From positions 16,739 through 80,738 of the forward strand of contig JBIQKN010000003.1 of assembly GCA_044506565.1 (NCBI GenBank): a stretch of 64,000 nucleotides of DNA, read 5' to 3'. Of the stretch, positions 8,668 through 17,657 are shown in pieces. The notes below the pieces were generated by a model that was given only the letters and a program-made list of their open reading frames with translations, searched no databases and was not told the DNA's origin. Both the position numbers and the translations under genes were made by a program. How positions within the stretch are numbered: position 1 is the first letter of the stretch; each line of letters begins with the position of its first letter. This DNA is from Croceibacterium_A sp044506565 (GTDB lineage: Bacteria; Pseudomonadota; Alphaproteobacteria; Sphingomonadales; Sphingomonadaceae).

Positions 8668-10179
8668 ATGCCGCCTGCGCCCGATCCCGTTCCCCGTCCG
8701 CTCGATCACCTCGCCGAACGCGGGCGCGATGAGGCTCCGGCGCTGGTCCTGCGCGGCGAGACGCTTAGCTGGAAGGGCTTAAGAACCCGTGTCGGACAGC
8801 TTGCGGCATGGCTCGCAGGGCAGGTCCCGGAGAAGGGTGCCCGCGTTGCGACATGGGCCGCCAAGGGCGAACTCACATGCCTGATGCCGCTCGCCGCGGC
8901 GCGGGCGGGGCTCGTCCACGTGCCGATCAATCCTTTGCTCAAGCGCTCCCAGGCGGCCCACATCCTGGCCGACAGCGGAGCGCAAATCCTGATTGCCAAT
9001 TCCGGCAGGCTTTCGACGCTGGAACAAGGTGATATCCCTGTATTCTGCAAAGCATTCGAGGAAAGTGACGTCATTGGGTCGAGCAAGGCCCGCGAGCCGG
9101 TGCCTCCCTCCGTGGCGAATACCAAGGATCTCGCGGCCTTGCTCTACACGAGCGGCTCTACCGGTCGCCCGAAGGGGGTGATGCTGAGCCACGCCAACCT
9201 ATGGCTCGGCGCGGTCAGCGTGGCGCACTATCTGGGCCTTGCGGACGATGACGTCACCCTCGCGGTGCTTCCGCTGAGCTTCGACTACGGCCAGAATCAG
9301 CTGCTTTCGACCTGGTATGCCGGCGGCAGCGCGGTCCCGCTCGACTACCTGGCTCCGCGCGACGTTATCAAGGCTTCGGCCCGCCACGGCGTCACCACGC
9401 TCGCCGCAGTCCCGCCGCTGTGGGTCCAACTGGTCGAGCAGGAATGGCCCTCCGACGCGGTGGCGCCAATGCGGCGCCTGACCAACAGCGGCGGTGCGCT
9501 GACCGTCGAGCTCGTGCGCAAGCTGTGCGCGCTCTTTCCAGAGGCTCGCCTGTTCCCGATGTACGGCCTGACCGAGGCTTTCCGATCGACCTATCTCGAC
9601 CCGGCACTGGTCGACACGCACCCGACCTCGATGGGCCGTGCGATCCCGTTCGCCGAGATCCTCGTCATCGGCGACGGCGGTGACGTCACGGCGCCGGGCG
9701 AGGAAGGCGAGCTGGTTCACTGCGGTCCGCTCGTTGCGCAGGGGTACTGGAACGATCCGGCAAGGACCGCCGAGCGCTTCAGGCCGGCGCCGGACGCCTC
9801 GCAGTTTGGCGGCACGGCGGTCTGGTCGGGTGACCGCGTGACGCGCGATGCCGACGGCCTGCTCTATTTCGTCGGCCGTCGCGACGCTATGATCAAGAGC
9901 GCCGGAAACCGCATCAGCCCGCAGGAGATCGAGGAAGCGGCGCTTGCGACCGGGCTCGTCACCGAGGCCGCGGCGATCGGCGTGCCGGATCCCGAGCTCG
10001 GCCAGGCCGTGCACCTGATCGTGCGCGGCGCGGGCGACGAGGATGCGCTGCGCGCCTCGCTCAAGCGCGAGCTGCCCAACTTCATGCAGCCGCAGGTCAT
10101 CCGCTGGGTCGAGCGCATGCCGCTCAATCCCAACGGCAAGATCGACCGGACGGCACTGCAGGCGGAGGCGATCGCGTGA
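8668..10179 (+). CDS. acyl-CoA ligase (AMP-forming), exosortase-A-associated
   Basis: 503 residues. The ATP/AMP signature LLYTSGSTGRPKGVMLSHANL begins near residue 154, followed by LFPMYGLTEAFRSTYL, the YFVGRRDAMIKSAGNRISPQEIEE hinge and a C-terminal lysine in NPNGKIDRT. This is the adenylate-forming acyl/aryl ligase fold. In exosortase-A loci such a ligase accompanies a PLP decarboxylase and an acyl carrier protein, exactly the arrangement here. It probably activates a carboxylic acid and loads it onto the carrier protein at 7353-7646. The substrate is unknown. Its stop overlaps the GTG start of the next gene. Confidence 0.88.
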   Translation: MPPAPDPVPRPLDHLAERGRDEAPALVLRGETLSWKGLRTRVGQLAAWLAGQVPEKGARVATWAAKGELTCLMPLAAARAGLVHVPINPLLKRSQAAHILADSGAQILIANSGRLSTLEQGDIPVFCKAFEESDVIGSSKAREPVPPSVANTKDLAALLYTSGSTGRPKGVMLSHANLWLGAVSVAHYLGLADDDVTLAVLPLSFDYGQNQLLSTWYAGGSAVPLDYLAPRDVIKASARHGVTTLAAVPPLWVQLVEQEWPSDAVAPMRRLTNSGGALTVELVRKLCALFPEARLFPMYGLTEAFRSTYLDPALVDTHPTSMGRAIPFAEILVIGDGGDVTAPGEEGELVHCGPLVAQGYWNDPARTAERFRPAPDASQFGGTAVWSGDRVTRDADGLLYFVGRRDAMIKSAGNRISPQEIEEAALATGLVTEAAAIGVPDPELGQAVHLIVRGAGDEDALRASLKRELPNFMQPQVIRWVERMPLNPNGKIDRTALQAEAIA

Positions 10180-11402
10180 AGCCGCTCGGGCCCATCCCCG
10201 CGGGTTACGACGCAATCGACGGCGAACTCGCCGTTGCCGGGCGCAAGGCGAGTGAGCTGGCAGGCGAGGCGGGCGGAACTCCGCTGTTCGTCTACTCGGC
10301 GGAACTCATCGGGCAGCGCGTGACAATGCTTCGCGAGGCGATGCCTGCGCAGCTGCGGATCCACTACGCGATGAAGGCCAATCCTTTCAGGCCGCTGCTC
10401 ACCCTCATGGCCGACCTCGTCGACGGGTTCGATATCGCCTCGGCGGGCGAGCTCGAAATGGCGCTGGCGGCGGGGCAGGCGCCCGGGCGGATCAGTTTCG
10501 CGGGCCCCGGCAAGCGCGATTTCGAACTCGAGGCCGCGATCGGTCACGGCGTCACGCTCAACCTCGAATCCGAAGCCGAGGCGCGCCGCGCGCTGGCGAT
10601 CGCCGAGCGCCTCGGCGTGGCGCCGCGGTTGGCGATCCGCGTCAACCCGGACTTCGAGCTGCGCGGATCGGGCATGAAGATGGGCGGCGGCGCCAAGCCG
10701 TTCGGGCTCGACCAGGCGCGCGTCGCGACGCTTGCGCGTGAAGTGATAGGTGCGGGTGCCGACTGGCGCGGCCTGCACATCTTCACCGGCAGCCAGGCGC
10801 TCGACGCCGCGGCGATCATTGAGACGCAGGGCAACGTGCTCGACCTCGCCGCACGGCTCAGCGGAGAGATCGGCTGCCCCCTGCCGCACCTCAACATGGG
10901 GGGCGGTTTCGGCATTCCCTATTTCCACGGCGACCAGCCGCTCGACGCCGCGGCCGTCGGTGCGGCGCTGGCCGAACGGTTCGAACGCCTTCCCGATGAA
11001 CTCGCGGGGACGGAGTTCGCGATCGAGCTCGGCCGCTATCTCGTCGGTGAAGCGGGCGTGTACCTGGCGCGGATCGTCGACCGCAAGGAAAGCCACGGGC
11101 AGGTCTTCCTGGTCACCGACGGCGGCCTGCACCACCAGCTCGCCGCTTCTGGCAACTTCGGCACTGTCGTGAGGCGCAATTACCCGGCGGCGATCGCCAG
11201 CCGGTACGGTGCGGAGCCGGTCGAAGAGGCGAATGTCGTCGGCTGCCTGTGCACGCCGCTCGACCGGCTCGCCGACCAGGCGCTGTTGCCCCGTGCCGAG
11301 GTCGGCGACCTCGTCGCGATCTTCTGCGCGGGGGCCTACGGCGCCAGCGCCAGCCCCTCGGCATTTCTCGGCCAGGGCCCGGCCCGCGAGGTCCTCGTTT
11401 AG
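10176..11402 (+). CDS. PLP-dependent decarboxylase, exosortase-A-associated
   Basis: 408 residues from a GTG overlapping the ligase stop. The fold-type-III decarboxylase pattern is clear: the PLP lysine in HYAMKANPF, HIFTGSQ, the phosphate-binding GGGFGIPYF and a C-terminal CAGAYGASAS. It belongs with the ornithine/diaminopimelate/arginine decarboxylases, and in XrtA loci this subfamily pairs with the acyl ligase upstream. It probably makes an amine from an amino acid for decoration of the polymer, but the substrate cannot be read. Two hairpins follow the gene, so this two-gene unit may end here. Confidence 0.88.
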   Translation: MKPLGPIPAGYDAIDGELAVAGRKASELAGEAGGTPLFVYSAELIGQRVTMLREAMPAQLRIHYAMKANPFRPLLTLMADLVDGFDIASAGELEMALAAGQAPGRISFAGPGKRDFELEAAIGHGVTLNLESEAEARRALAIAERLGVAPRLAIRVNPDFELRGSGMKMGGGAKPFGLDQARVATLAREVIGAGADWRGLHIFTGSQALDAAAIIETQGNVLDLAARLSGEIGCPLPHLNMGGGFGIPYFHGDQPLDAAAVGAALAERFERLPDELAGTEFAIELGRYLVGEAGVYLARIVDRKESHGQVFLVTDGGLHHQLAASGNFGTVVRRNYPAAIASRYGAEPVEEANVVGCLCTPLDRLADQALLPRAEVGDLVAIFCAGAYGASASPSAFLGQGPAREVLV

Positions 11403-11418
11403 ACATTTGCCCGGCGCT

Positions 11419-11451
11419 GTCCCGCTGCGGGACGGCGGCTCCGAAAGCCGC
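11419..11451 (+). terminator. two adjacent hairpins after the decarboxylase gene
   Basis: GTCCCG-CTG-CGGGAC (11419-11433) is followed directly by GCGGCT-CCGAA-AGCCGC (11435-11451). Both stems are perfect. There is no good T-run, only GATTTCCCG, so intrinsic termination is possible but unproven. They lie at the start of the 173-base gap before the export genes. Confidence 0.4.
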
Positions 11452-11575
11452 GATTTCCCGCGGGTTTTGGGGTCAAGACTAACGGGATGTTCACGCTTTT
11501 CGGCCACAGCCGGCGACGGATCCAGACGGTGTCCGTGCGCACGGACGCCGCAACCCATTCGGAAGGACGCACGAG

Positions 11576-12217
11576 ATGCGAACCAGCCCCCTGACCCGGA
11601 TGATCGCCGCCGGCGCGATCGCCGGGCTCGCGCTCTCCGGCTGCACGTCGGGCAACGGCCCGCAGCTGGCGCCTGCCAGCTTCGTTGCGATGCAGGAAGG
11701 CCCGGGCGAGGAATACGTAATCGGTCCGCTCGACGAGCTGACGATCCACGTGTGGCGCAACGAGGAACTCGGCGCGCGGGTCCAGGTCCGTCCCGACGGT
11801 CGGATCACCACCCCGCTGGTCGCCGACATGCCCGCGGTGGGCAAGACACCGACGATGCTGGCCGAGGACATCCGCCTGCAGCTCTCGCAGTATATCGCCG
11901 AGCCGCTCGTCAGCGTCATCGTCAACGAGTTCGCCGGCACATTCAGCCAGCAGGTCCGCATCGTGGGTGCGACCGAGAAACCGGCTTCGGTGCCCTATCG
12001 GGCCAACATGACGCTGCTCGATGCGATGATCGCCGTCGGCGGCCTCAGCGAGTTCGCCTCGGGCAACCGCGCCAAGCTGATCCGCTTCGACAAGACCAGC
12101 GGTTCGCAGCGCGAATACGCACTGCGCCTCGGCGACCTGCTCAAGAAGGGCGACAGCCGCGCCAACGTCATGCTGGCCCCGGGCGACGTGATCATCATCC
12201 CAGAGAGCATGTTCTGA
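11576..12217 (+). CDS. polysaccharide export lipoprotein (Wza/EpsA-like)
   Basis: 213 residues. A signal peptide with the lipobox LALSGC puts the lipidated cysteine at residue 23. The mature part has YVIGPLDELTIHVWRNEEL and VRPDGRITTPLVADMPAVGKT, the polysaccharide export (SLBB-type) domain, then a second soluble-ligand-binding block with VRIVGATEKPASVPYRANMTLLDA and a final MLAPGDVIIIPES. In XrtA loci this protein forms the outer-membrane or periplasmic part of the export channel. It is shorter than E. coli Wza, as is normal for this subfamily. A gap of 173 bases before it should hold its promoter. Confidence 0.92.
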   Translation: MRTSPLTRMIAAGAIAGLALSGCTSGNGPQLAPASFVAMQEGPGEEYVIGPLDELTIHVWRNEELGARVQVRPDGRITTPLVADMPAVGKTPTMLAEDIRLQLSQYIAEPLVSVIVNEFAGTFSQQVRIVGATEKPASVPYRANMTLLDAMIAVGGLSEFASGNRAKLIRFDKTSGSQREYALRLGDLLKKGDSRANVMLAPGDVIIIPESMF

Positions 12218-12230
12218 GAGGACCCCCGGC

Positions 12231-13751
12231 GTGAACCTCGTCCTCGAAGAGCTTCGCGCGGCCCTGTGGACCGTGTGGAACCGCCGCTGGTTGGCGCTGG
12301 CCGTGGCGTGGGGCGTGTGCCTGCTCGGCTGGCTGGTCGTGGCGATGATCCCCAACAGCTACCAGTCCGAAGCGCGGCTCTACGTCCAGCTCGACGACGT
12401 GCTCGCCGAGCAGATCGGCATCGGCGCGTCCAGCCGGCGGAACGACATCGAGCGGATCCGCCAGACGCTGACCAGCGCGGTCAACTTCGAGAAGGTCGTC
12501 CGCTCGACGCGGATTGGCGACACCGTCACCACCCCGGCGCAGATGGAGCGCGCGGTCGCCTCGCTGGCTGACGACGTGAAGGTCGTCGGCGACGAGAAGA
12601 ACGTGTTCCAGATCACCGCCACCAGCGGACGCAGCGATCTTTCCGACGGCGAGAACGCGCAACTTGCGCAGGACATCGCCCAGCGGATGATCGACATCTT
12701 CCGCGAGGAAAACCTCGGCGAGAGCCGCGGCGAAATGCGCGAGACGATCGCCTTCCTCGATCAGCAACTGGCGCAGCGGCAGAAGGAACTCGATGAGGCC
12801 GAGGCGCGCCGCCTTGCTTTCGAGGCCCAGCATCCGGAACTGATCGGCGGGCCGGCGACGATCACCGCGCAACTGAACGCGGTTCGCGCGGAACTGCGCG
12901 GCGTGGAGGCGGACCTCGCCGCCGCCGAGAGCGCGCTGGCGGCACTCAACGGCCAATTGGCCGGAACGCCGCGAACGCTGTCTGGTGCCGGGGCGGGAGG
13001 ACCGCGTGCGGCGCTGGCCCAGGCGGAAGCCAACCTTGCGGCGCTCGAAGCGCGCGGCCTGACTGCCAACCATCCCGACGTCGTCGCGCTGAACAAGCAG
13101 ATCGCGAGCCTGCGGACGCAGGCGGAGGGGCCGGGTTCCGACCTTGGCGGCACACCCAATCCCGCCTGGTCGTCGCTACAGGCGATGAAGGTCGAGCGGC
13201 AGGCCAACGTGCAGGCGTTGACGTCGCGCGCTGCGGCCCTGCGTGCCGAGATCGCCTCGATCACCGCGAGCCAGCTGTCCGAGCCGGGCGCCACGGCCGA
13301 GGCGCAGCGCATCAGCCGCGATTACGAAGTCCTGCGTGAGCAGTACGACAAGCTGCTCAAGGATCGCGAGGAACTGCGCTTGCGCGGCCAGGTCGAGACC
13401 GAGCGCAGCACCGTCAAATTCGAGGTCGTCGACCCGCCGAGCACGCCGCGCTCGCCCGCGGCGCCGAATCGGCCGCTGTTGCTGCTCGGGGTGCTCGTCG
13501 TCGGCGTCGGCGCCGGTTGTGCAGCCGCGTTCGCGCTCGGCCAGGTCAAAGGCACGTTCGCCACGGCGAGCAAGCTCGAGCGGACTTTCGGCCTGCCGGT
13601 GATCGGCACGGTCTCGCGGACCGTGACGGCGTCGGTTCGCGCGCTCGAAATGCGCCGCCTCAAACAGTTCGCCGCCGCCGCGGGCGGGCTCGGCGTGCTG
13701 TTCGTCGTGCTGCTGGGCGTCGAGTTCGTCCAGCGCGGTCTTGTCGCGTGA
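12231..13751 (+). CDS. chain-length determinant protein (Wzz/EpsF-like)
   Basis: 506 residues, GTG start 13 bases after the export gene, with AGAGGACCCCC before it. A Wzz domain with a first membrane helix near residues 20-40 (ALAVAWGVCLLGWLVVAMI) is followed by a long periplasmic coiled-coil region (about 165-400, rich in EAxxR and LxAAEx heptads), the proline-rich DPPSTPRSPAAPNRP and a second membrane helix around 410-435. A further hydrophobic stretch lies near the C-terminus. It is the inner-membrane polysaccharide co-polymerase that sets chain length and works with the autokinase encoded next. Confidence 0.92.
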   Translation: MNLVLEELRAALWTVWNRRWLALAVAWGVCLLGWLVVAMIPNSYQSEARLYVQLDDVLAEQIGIGASSRRNDIERIRQTLTSAVNFEKVVRSTRIGDTVTTPAQMERAVASLADDVKVVGDEKNVFQITATSGRSDLSDGENAQLAQDIAQRMIDIFREENLGESRGEMRETIAFLDQQLAQRQKELDEAEARRLAFEAQHPELIGGPATITAQLNAVRAELRGVEADLAAAESALAALNGQLAGTPRTLSGAGAGGPRAALAQAEANLAALEARGLTANHPDVVALNKQIASLRTQAEGPGSDLGGTPNPAWSSLQAMKVERQANVQALTSRAAALRAEIASITASQLSEPGATAEAQRISRDYEVLREQYDKLLKDREELRLRGQVETERSTVKFEVVDPPSTPRSPAAPNRPLLLLGVLVVGVGAGCAAAFALGQVKGTFATASKLERTFGLPVIGTVSRTVTASVRALEMRRLKQFAAAAGGLGVLFVVLLGVEFVQRGLVA

Positions 13752-13764
13752 GGGGGCTGACGAC

Positions 13765-14775
13765 ATGACCGAGCAGAGCAAGATCCCGGTTCCCGGCCGC
13801 CCCGCAAAGGGCAAGTCGCTGTTCGAGCGGGCCGACGGTGCGTTCGGCTTCGAGGACCTGATGGCCGCGCCGGTTCCCGACCGCCTGGCGGAACCCGTAG
13901 CGCGCCGCGCTCCGCATGCGCCGAAACGGACGGCCGAGGAGCGCACGCCCTCCGTAACGCCGGTGGCCCATGAGGTCGCCGAGGCGCCTCCCGGTCCCGC
14001 GCGCCAGGGCGCCGTTTCCCGGGAGAAGGTCGCATTCAACGGCGAGCCGCAGCCGATCGACCGCGCGCGGCTCAGGGCCAATGGCCTGATCGACCCCGAC
14101 GGCGACGTCACGACACTCCTGGAGGAGTTCCGCATCGTCAAGCGGCAGATCCTGCTCGCCGCGCGCGAGGCGGTCGAGGCGGGACGCGGCGCGGCAGCGC
14201 AGCGCGTGCTCGTGTGCTCGCCCCTTCCGGGCGAGGGGAAGACCTTCTGCGCGGTCAATCTGGCACTCGCGATCGCGTTCGAGAAGGACGTCGAGGTCGT
14301 GCTGGCCGACGCCGATTTCGCCAACCCGTCGGTTCTCTCGCTGCTCGGCCTCTCGGCCGGCACGGGCCTGATGGATGCCTTCGCCGATCCTGAGGTCCGC
14401 ATCGAGGACTGCGTAATCCCGACGGACGTCCCGGGCCTGTTCGTGCTGCCGGCGGGCAACCGCACGTCGTCGGACAGCGAATACCTCGCGGCCGAGCGGA
14501 CCAGCGAGATTCTCGACCGGCTCACCCGCGGCGCGCCCCGGCGGCTGGTGATCTTCGATTCGCCACCCGCGCTTGCGGCTTCGCCGGCCGCCGAGTTGGC
14601 CCATCACGTCGGCCAGGCGCTGCTGATCTGCCGCGCCGACCAGACCGGGCAGAGCTCGGTCGAGGACGCGCTGTCGCTGCTGTCGGCCTGCCCCGACATC
14701 AAGCTCCTTCTCAACTCGGCGCATTTCAGCCCGAGCGGCCGCCGCTTCGGCGCGTATTACGGATACGGGGGCTGA
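13765..14775 (+). CDS. exosortase-A-associated tyrosine autokinase (CpsD/Wzc kinase domain)
   Basis: 336 residues from an ATG 13 bases after the co-polymerase gene; a longer reading frame upstream overlaps that gene. The N-terminal 130 residues are low-complexity and polar. Then come the Walker A motif PLPGEGKTF (near residue 154), Walker A' VVLADADFANPS and Walker B RRLVIFDSPPALAA of BY-kinases. The C-terminus ends AYYGYGG, a short tyrosine cluster suited to autophosphorylation. The kinase is cytoplasmic and separate from its membrane partner, as in Gram-positive CpsC/CpsD and other XrtA loci. Confidence 0.9.
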   Translation: MTEQSKIPVPGRPAKGKSLFERADGAFGFEDLMAAPVPDRLAEPVARRAPHAPKRTAEERTPSVTPVAHEVAEAPPGPARQGAVSREKVAFNGEPQPIDRARLRANGLIDPDGDVTTLLEEFRIVKRQILLAAREAVEAGRGAAAQRVLVCSPLPGEGKTFCAVNLALAIAFEKDVEVVLADADFANPSVLSLLGLSAGTGLMDAFADPEVRIEDCVIPTDVPGLFVLPAGNRTSSDSEYLAAERTSEILDRLTRGAPRRLVIFDSPPALAASPAAELAHHVGQALLICRADQTGQSSVEDALSLLSACPDIKLLLNSAHFSPSGRRFGAYYGYGG

Positions 14776-14778
14776 CAC

Positions 14779-16443
14779 GTGAAGCGCCCGGTCCTTCGCC
14801 TTGCCTTTATATTCGCGCTGTCGGCCCTGCCTGCCTTGGCGCATGCGCAGGACGCGGGCACGAGCGAGCTCGCGGGTGAGGAAGCCGAGGGCCTCGAGCG
14901 GGCCCAACGCCGCGCCGAGATCGTCCCGTACATCGAGGCGTCTCAGGTGCTGACGACCCAGCTCGAGCCGTTCGACGACACGGTGACGTACACGCGCATA
15001 GCCGCGGGGGTCGACGCGAGCGTGTCGGGCCGCAGGAGCGGGGCTGCGGTTTCGCTGCGCTACGAGCGCCGGTTCGGTTGGGAAGACGGCGATCTCGACG
15101 GGGACACGATCAGCGGCGTGGCCCGTGCCGGCATCGCCGTCGCCGAGGGCGTGAAACTCGAGGCCGGCGCGCTGGCCACACAGACCCGCGTCGAAGGGAA
15201 CGGCTTCTCGTCGGTCGGCGGGACGGCCGGCGACGACGACAGCACCAGCCAGGTCTACGCGTTCTATGCCGGCCCCTCGGTCCACAGCGCCGCGGGGGAC
15301 GTCGAGATCGAGGGGCACTACCGCCTCGGCTACACGCGCGTCGAGGAACCCGACGTGCTGACGCTCGCACCGGGGTCACAGCCGGTCGACGTTCTCGACG
15401 AGAGCACGGTCCACATGGCCTATGCCCGGGCGGGCACGCGTCCGAACACCGTGCTGCCCGTCGGCGTGGGGCTCGGCGCCGGTTACACCCGGCAGGACAT
15501 TTCCAATCTCGACCAAAGAGTGATCGACGGCTTCGTCCGCGCCGACGTCACCGTCCCGGTCAGCCCCAACGTCGCGCTGGTCGGGGGCGTCGGCTACGAG
15601 GATGTCGAGGTATCGAGCCGCGACGCCGTGCGCGACGCGAACGGCCTGCCAGTCATCGGCAGCGACGGTCGCTTGGTAACCGACGAGTCCGCGCCGCGCC
15701 GGATTGCCTATGCGACCGACGGCCTGATCTGGGACGTCGGGGTCATGTGGCGCCCGAGCCGGCGCACCTCGGCGGAATTCTACGTCGGCGAACGCTACGG
15801 GACGATGACCTACCGCGGCAACTTCGCCTACGCGCCGGATTCGCGCAGCAGCTTCAACGTCTCGATCTACGATGGCCTGACCGGGATTGGCGGGGTCATG
15901 GTCAACCAACTCGCCGCGCTGCCCGAGGAGTTCGCGGCATTCCGTAACGCGGTCACCGGCGAGATCGGCGGCTGTGTCGCCGCGCTCGAGGGGCAATCGT
16001 GCTTTGCCGGCGCGCTCGGTTCGGTGCGTTCGGCGGTGTTCCGCAGCCGCGGCCTCGCCTCCAGCTACTCGGTCAACCTCGGCCGCACGCAGTTCGGCGT
16101 CGGTGTCGGTTACGACCGCCGCAAGTACGTCGGCGCCGCGGGCACGGTGCTCGGGGCGATCGACGGGCTGGTCGAGGAAACCGTGTGGTTCGCCGCCTAC
16201 GCCGGCACCCGGCTCGACGAGCGCTCGACGCTCAATTTCAACGCCAGCGCCAACTGGTTCGAGAACGAGTTCGACGTCAACGGCGACGCACTCGGGTTCA
16301 GCAGCTCGCTCGCCTACCAGCGCCAGCTGATCCGCGGGCTCAGCGGCACGGCTGCGGTCGGTCTCGACGGGATCAGCCAGGAGAACCTGCCCGACTTCCT
16401 TTCCGCCTCGGCGCTGCTCGGCCTGCGCTACGCATTCAACTGA
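14779..16443 (+). CDS. exosortase-A-locus outer-membrane beta-barrel protein
   Basis: 554 residues from a GTG three bases after the kinase stop. A cleavable signal peptide ends at ALAHAQD (about residue 24). The rest is a long series of alternating beta strands of about ten residues (SVSGRRSGAAVSLRYERRFG, AVAEGVKLEAGALATQ) and it closes with LLGLRYAFN, an aromatic C-terminal residue pattern suited to outer-membrane barrels. It matches the large uncharacterised outer-membrane protein found at this position in XrtA loci. It may form the exit pore for the polysaccharide; that is inference from position and fold. Confidence 0.85.
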   Translation: MKRPVLRLAFIFALSALPALAHAQDAGTSELAGEEAEGLERAQRRAEIVPYIEASQVLTTQLEPFDDTVTYTRIAAGVDASVSGRRSGAAVSLRYERRFGWEDGDLDGDTISGVARAGIAVAEGVKLEAGALATQTRVEGNGFSSVGGTAGDDDSTSQVYAFYAGPSVHSAAGDVEIEGHYRLGYTRVEEPDVLTLAPGSQPVDVLDESTVHMAYARAGTRPNTVLPVGVGLGAGYTRQDISNLDQRVIDGFVRADVTVPVSPNVALVGGVGYEDVEVSSRDAVRDANGLPVIGSDGRLVTDESAPRRIAYATDGLIWDVGVMWRPSRRTSAEFYVGERYGTMTYRGNFAYAPDSRSSFNVSIYDGLTGIGGVMVNQLAALPEEFAAFRNAVTGEIGGCVAALEGQSCFAGALGSVRSAVFRSRGLASSYSVNLGRTQFGVGVGYDRRKYVGAAGTVLGAIDGLVEETVWFAAYAGTRLDERSTLNFNASANWFENEFDVNGDALGFSSSLAYQRQLIRGLSGTAAVGLDGISQENLPDFLSASALLGLRYAFN

Positions 16444-16465
16444 CGGCCATCCGGAGACCCCAGCG

Positions 16466-17614
16466 ATGTTCGAAGACTTCTACGGCCTGACCGGAAAGCC
16501 CTTCCAGCTAACGCCCGACCCGGCGTTCTACTTCCGCAGCGTGACGCACCGGAAGGCGCTGTCGTACCTCGGTTACGGGCTGGCCCAGGGCGAGGGCTTC
16601 GTCGTGATCACCGGCGAGGTCGGCGCAGGCAAATCGACGCTGGTGGCCCACCTGATGGGCACCGTCGACCCGCAGCGGCTTACCGTGGGGCAGGTCGTCA
16701 CCAGCAAGCTCGACGAGAGCGAGATCGTCCACGTCGTCGCGCAGTGCTTCGGGCTCGAGATCGAGGGACACGACAAGGCGAGCGCGCTCGGGGCGATCGA
16801 GGGTTTCCTCCACGAGGAAGCGCGGCAGGGCAGGCGTTGCCTGCTGATCGTCGACGAGGCGCAGAACCTCTCGGTCGCCGCGCTCGAAGAGCTGCGCATG
16901 CTGTCGAACTTCCAGCTCGGCAACCATCCGCTGCTGCAGACCCTGCTGCTGGGCCAGCCCGAATTCCGCGCGACGCTGCAGGGCGACGCCGCGCTCGAGC
17001 AGCTGCGTCAGCGGGTGATCGCCGCGCACCACCTCGAGCCGATGGAACGCAGCGAGGTCGAGCCGTACGTGATCCATCGCCTCAAGCAGGTCGGATGGCG
17101 CGGCAATCCGCATTTCGAATCCGGCGTCTTCGCGCAGCTGCACGAGGCCAGCGGCGGCATTCCGCGGCGGGTGAACCAGATCGCCAACCGCCTGCTGCTC
17201 CTCGGGGCTGTCGAGCAGCGGACGCGGATCGACGAGATGATGCTACGCTCGGTGCTCGAGGAAATGGAGACCGAGCGGGCTTACGACGAAGGCCGGATCC
17301 AACCGTCGGTGGCGGTGCCGCCAGCGGAACCGTCGTCGTCGCCGGTCCAGGTCCCGGCCGACACGCAGGCGATCACCGAACTGCTCGCCGAGCGCGATGC
17401 GCAGATCGCGGAACTGCAGCAGGCAGTAGTCGAACTTGCCGCGCAGGCGGATGGCGCGTCGGCGGCCGCAGTCCGCCCCGAGATCGAGGCGCTGACAGCC
17501 CAGGTCGCCCGCCTCGAAGCGCGCATCTTCGACCAGGAGCGCACCATCCGCCAGACGCTGACGATGCTGATCGAATGGATCGAAGGCGAAATGGAGCAAA
17601 GCAAGGCGGCCTAG
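16466..17614 (+). CDS. exosortase-A-associated AAA ATPase (ExeA-like)
   Basis: 382 residues. It starts MFEDFYGLTGKPFQLTPDP, the hallmark of ExeA/GspA-type ATPases. Walker A is GEVGAGKS (residues 50-57), Walker B LLIVDEAQ (near 126-133), and an arginine-rich sensor region follows (GGIPRRVNQIANRLL). After residue 270 there is a proline-rich linker and a coiled coil (TELLAERDAQIAELQQAVVELAAQ) up to the C-terminus. It should be a cytoplasmic ATPase supporting assembly or export. A GGAGACC site precedes the ATG. Confidence 0.92.
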   Translation: MFEDFYGLTGKPFQLTPDPAFYFRSVTHRKALSYLGYGLAQGEGFVVITGEVGAGKSTLVAHLMGTVDPQRLTVGQVVTSKLDESEIVHVVAQCFGLEIEGHDKASALGAIEGFLHEEARQGRRCLLIVDEAQNLSVAALEELRMLSNFQLGNHPLLQTLLLGQPEFRATLQGDAALEQLRQRVIAAHHLEPMERSEVEPYVIHRLKQVGWRGNPHFESGVFAQLHEASGGIPRRVNQIANRLLLLGAVEQRTRIDEMMLRSVLEEMETERAYDEGRIQPSVAVPPAEPSSSPVQVPADTQAITELLAERDAQIAELQQAVVELAAQADGASAAAVRPEIEALTAQVARLEARIFDQERTIRQTLTMLIEWIEGEMEQSKAA

Positions 17615-17657
17615 GCGCCGCCGGGCGGCTGCGGCTCGCCGGAGAGGGACGAGAGAC

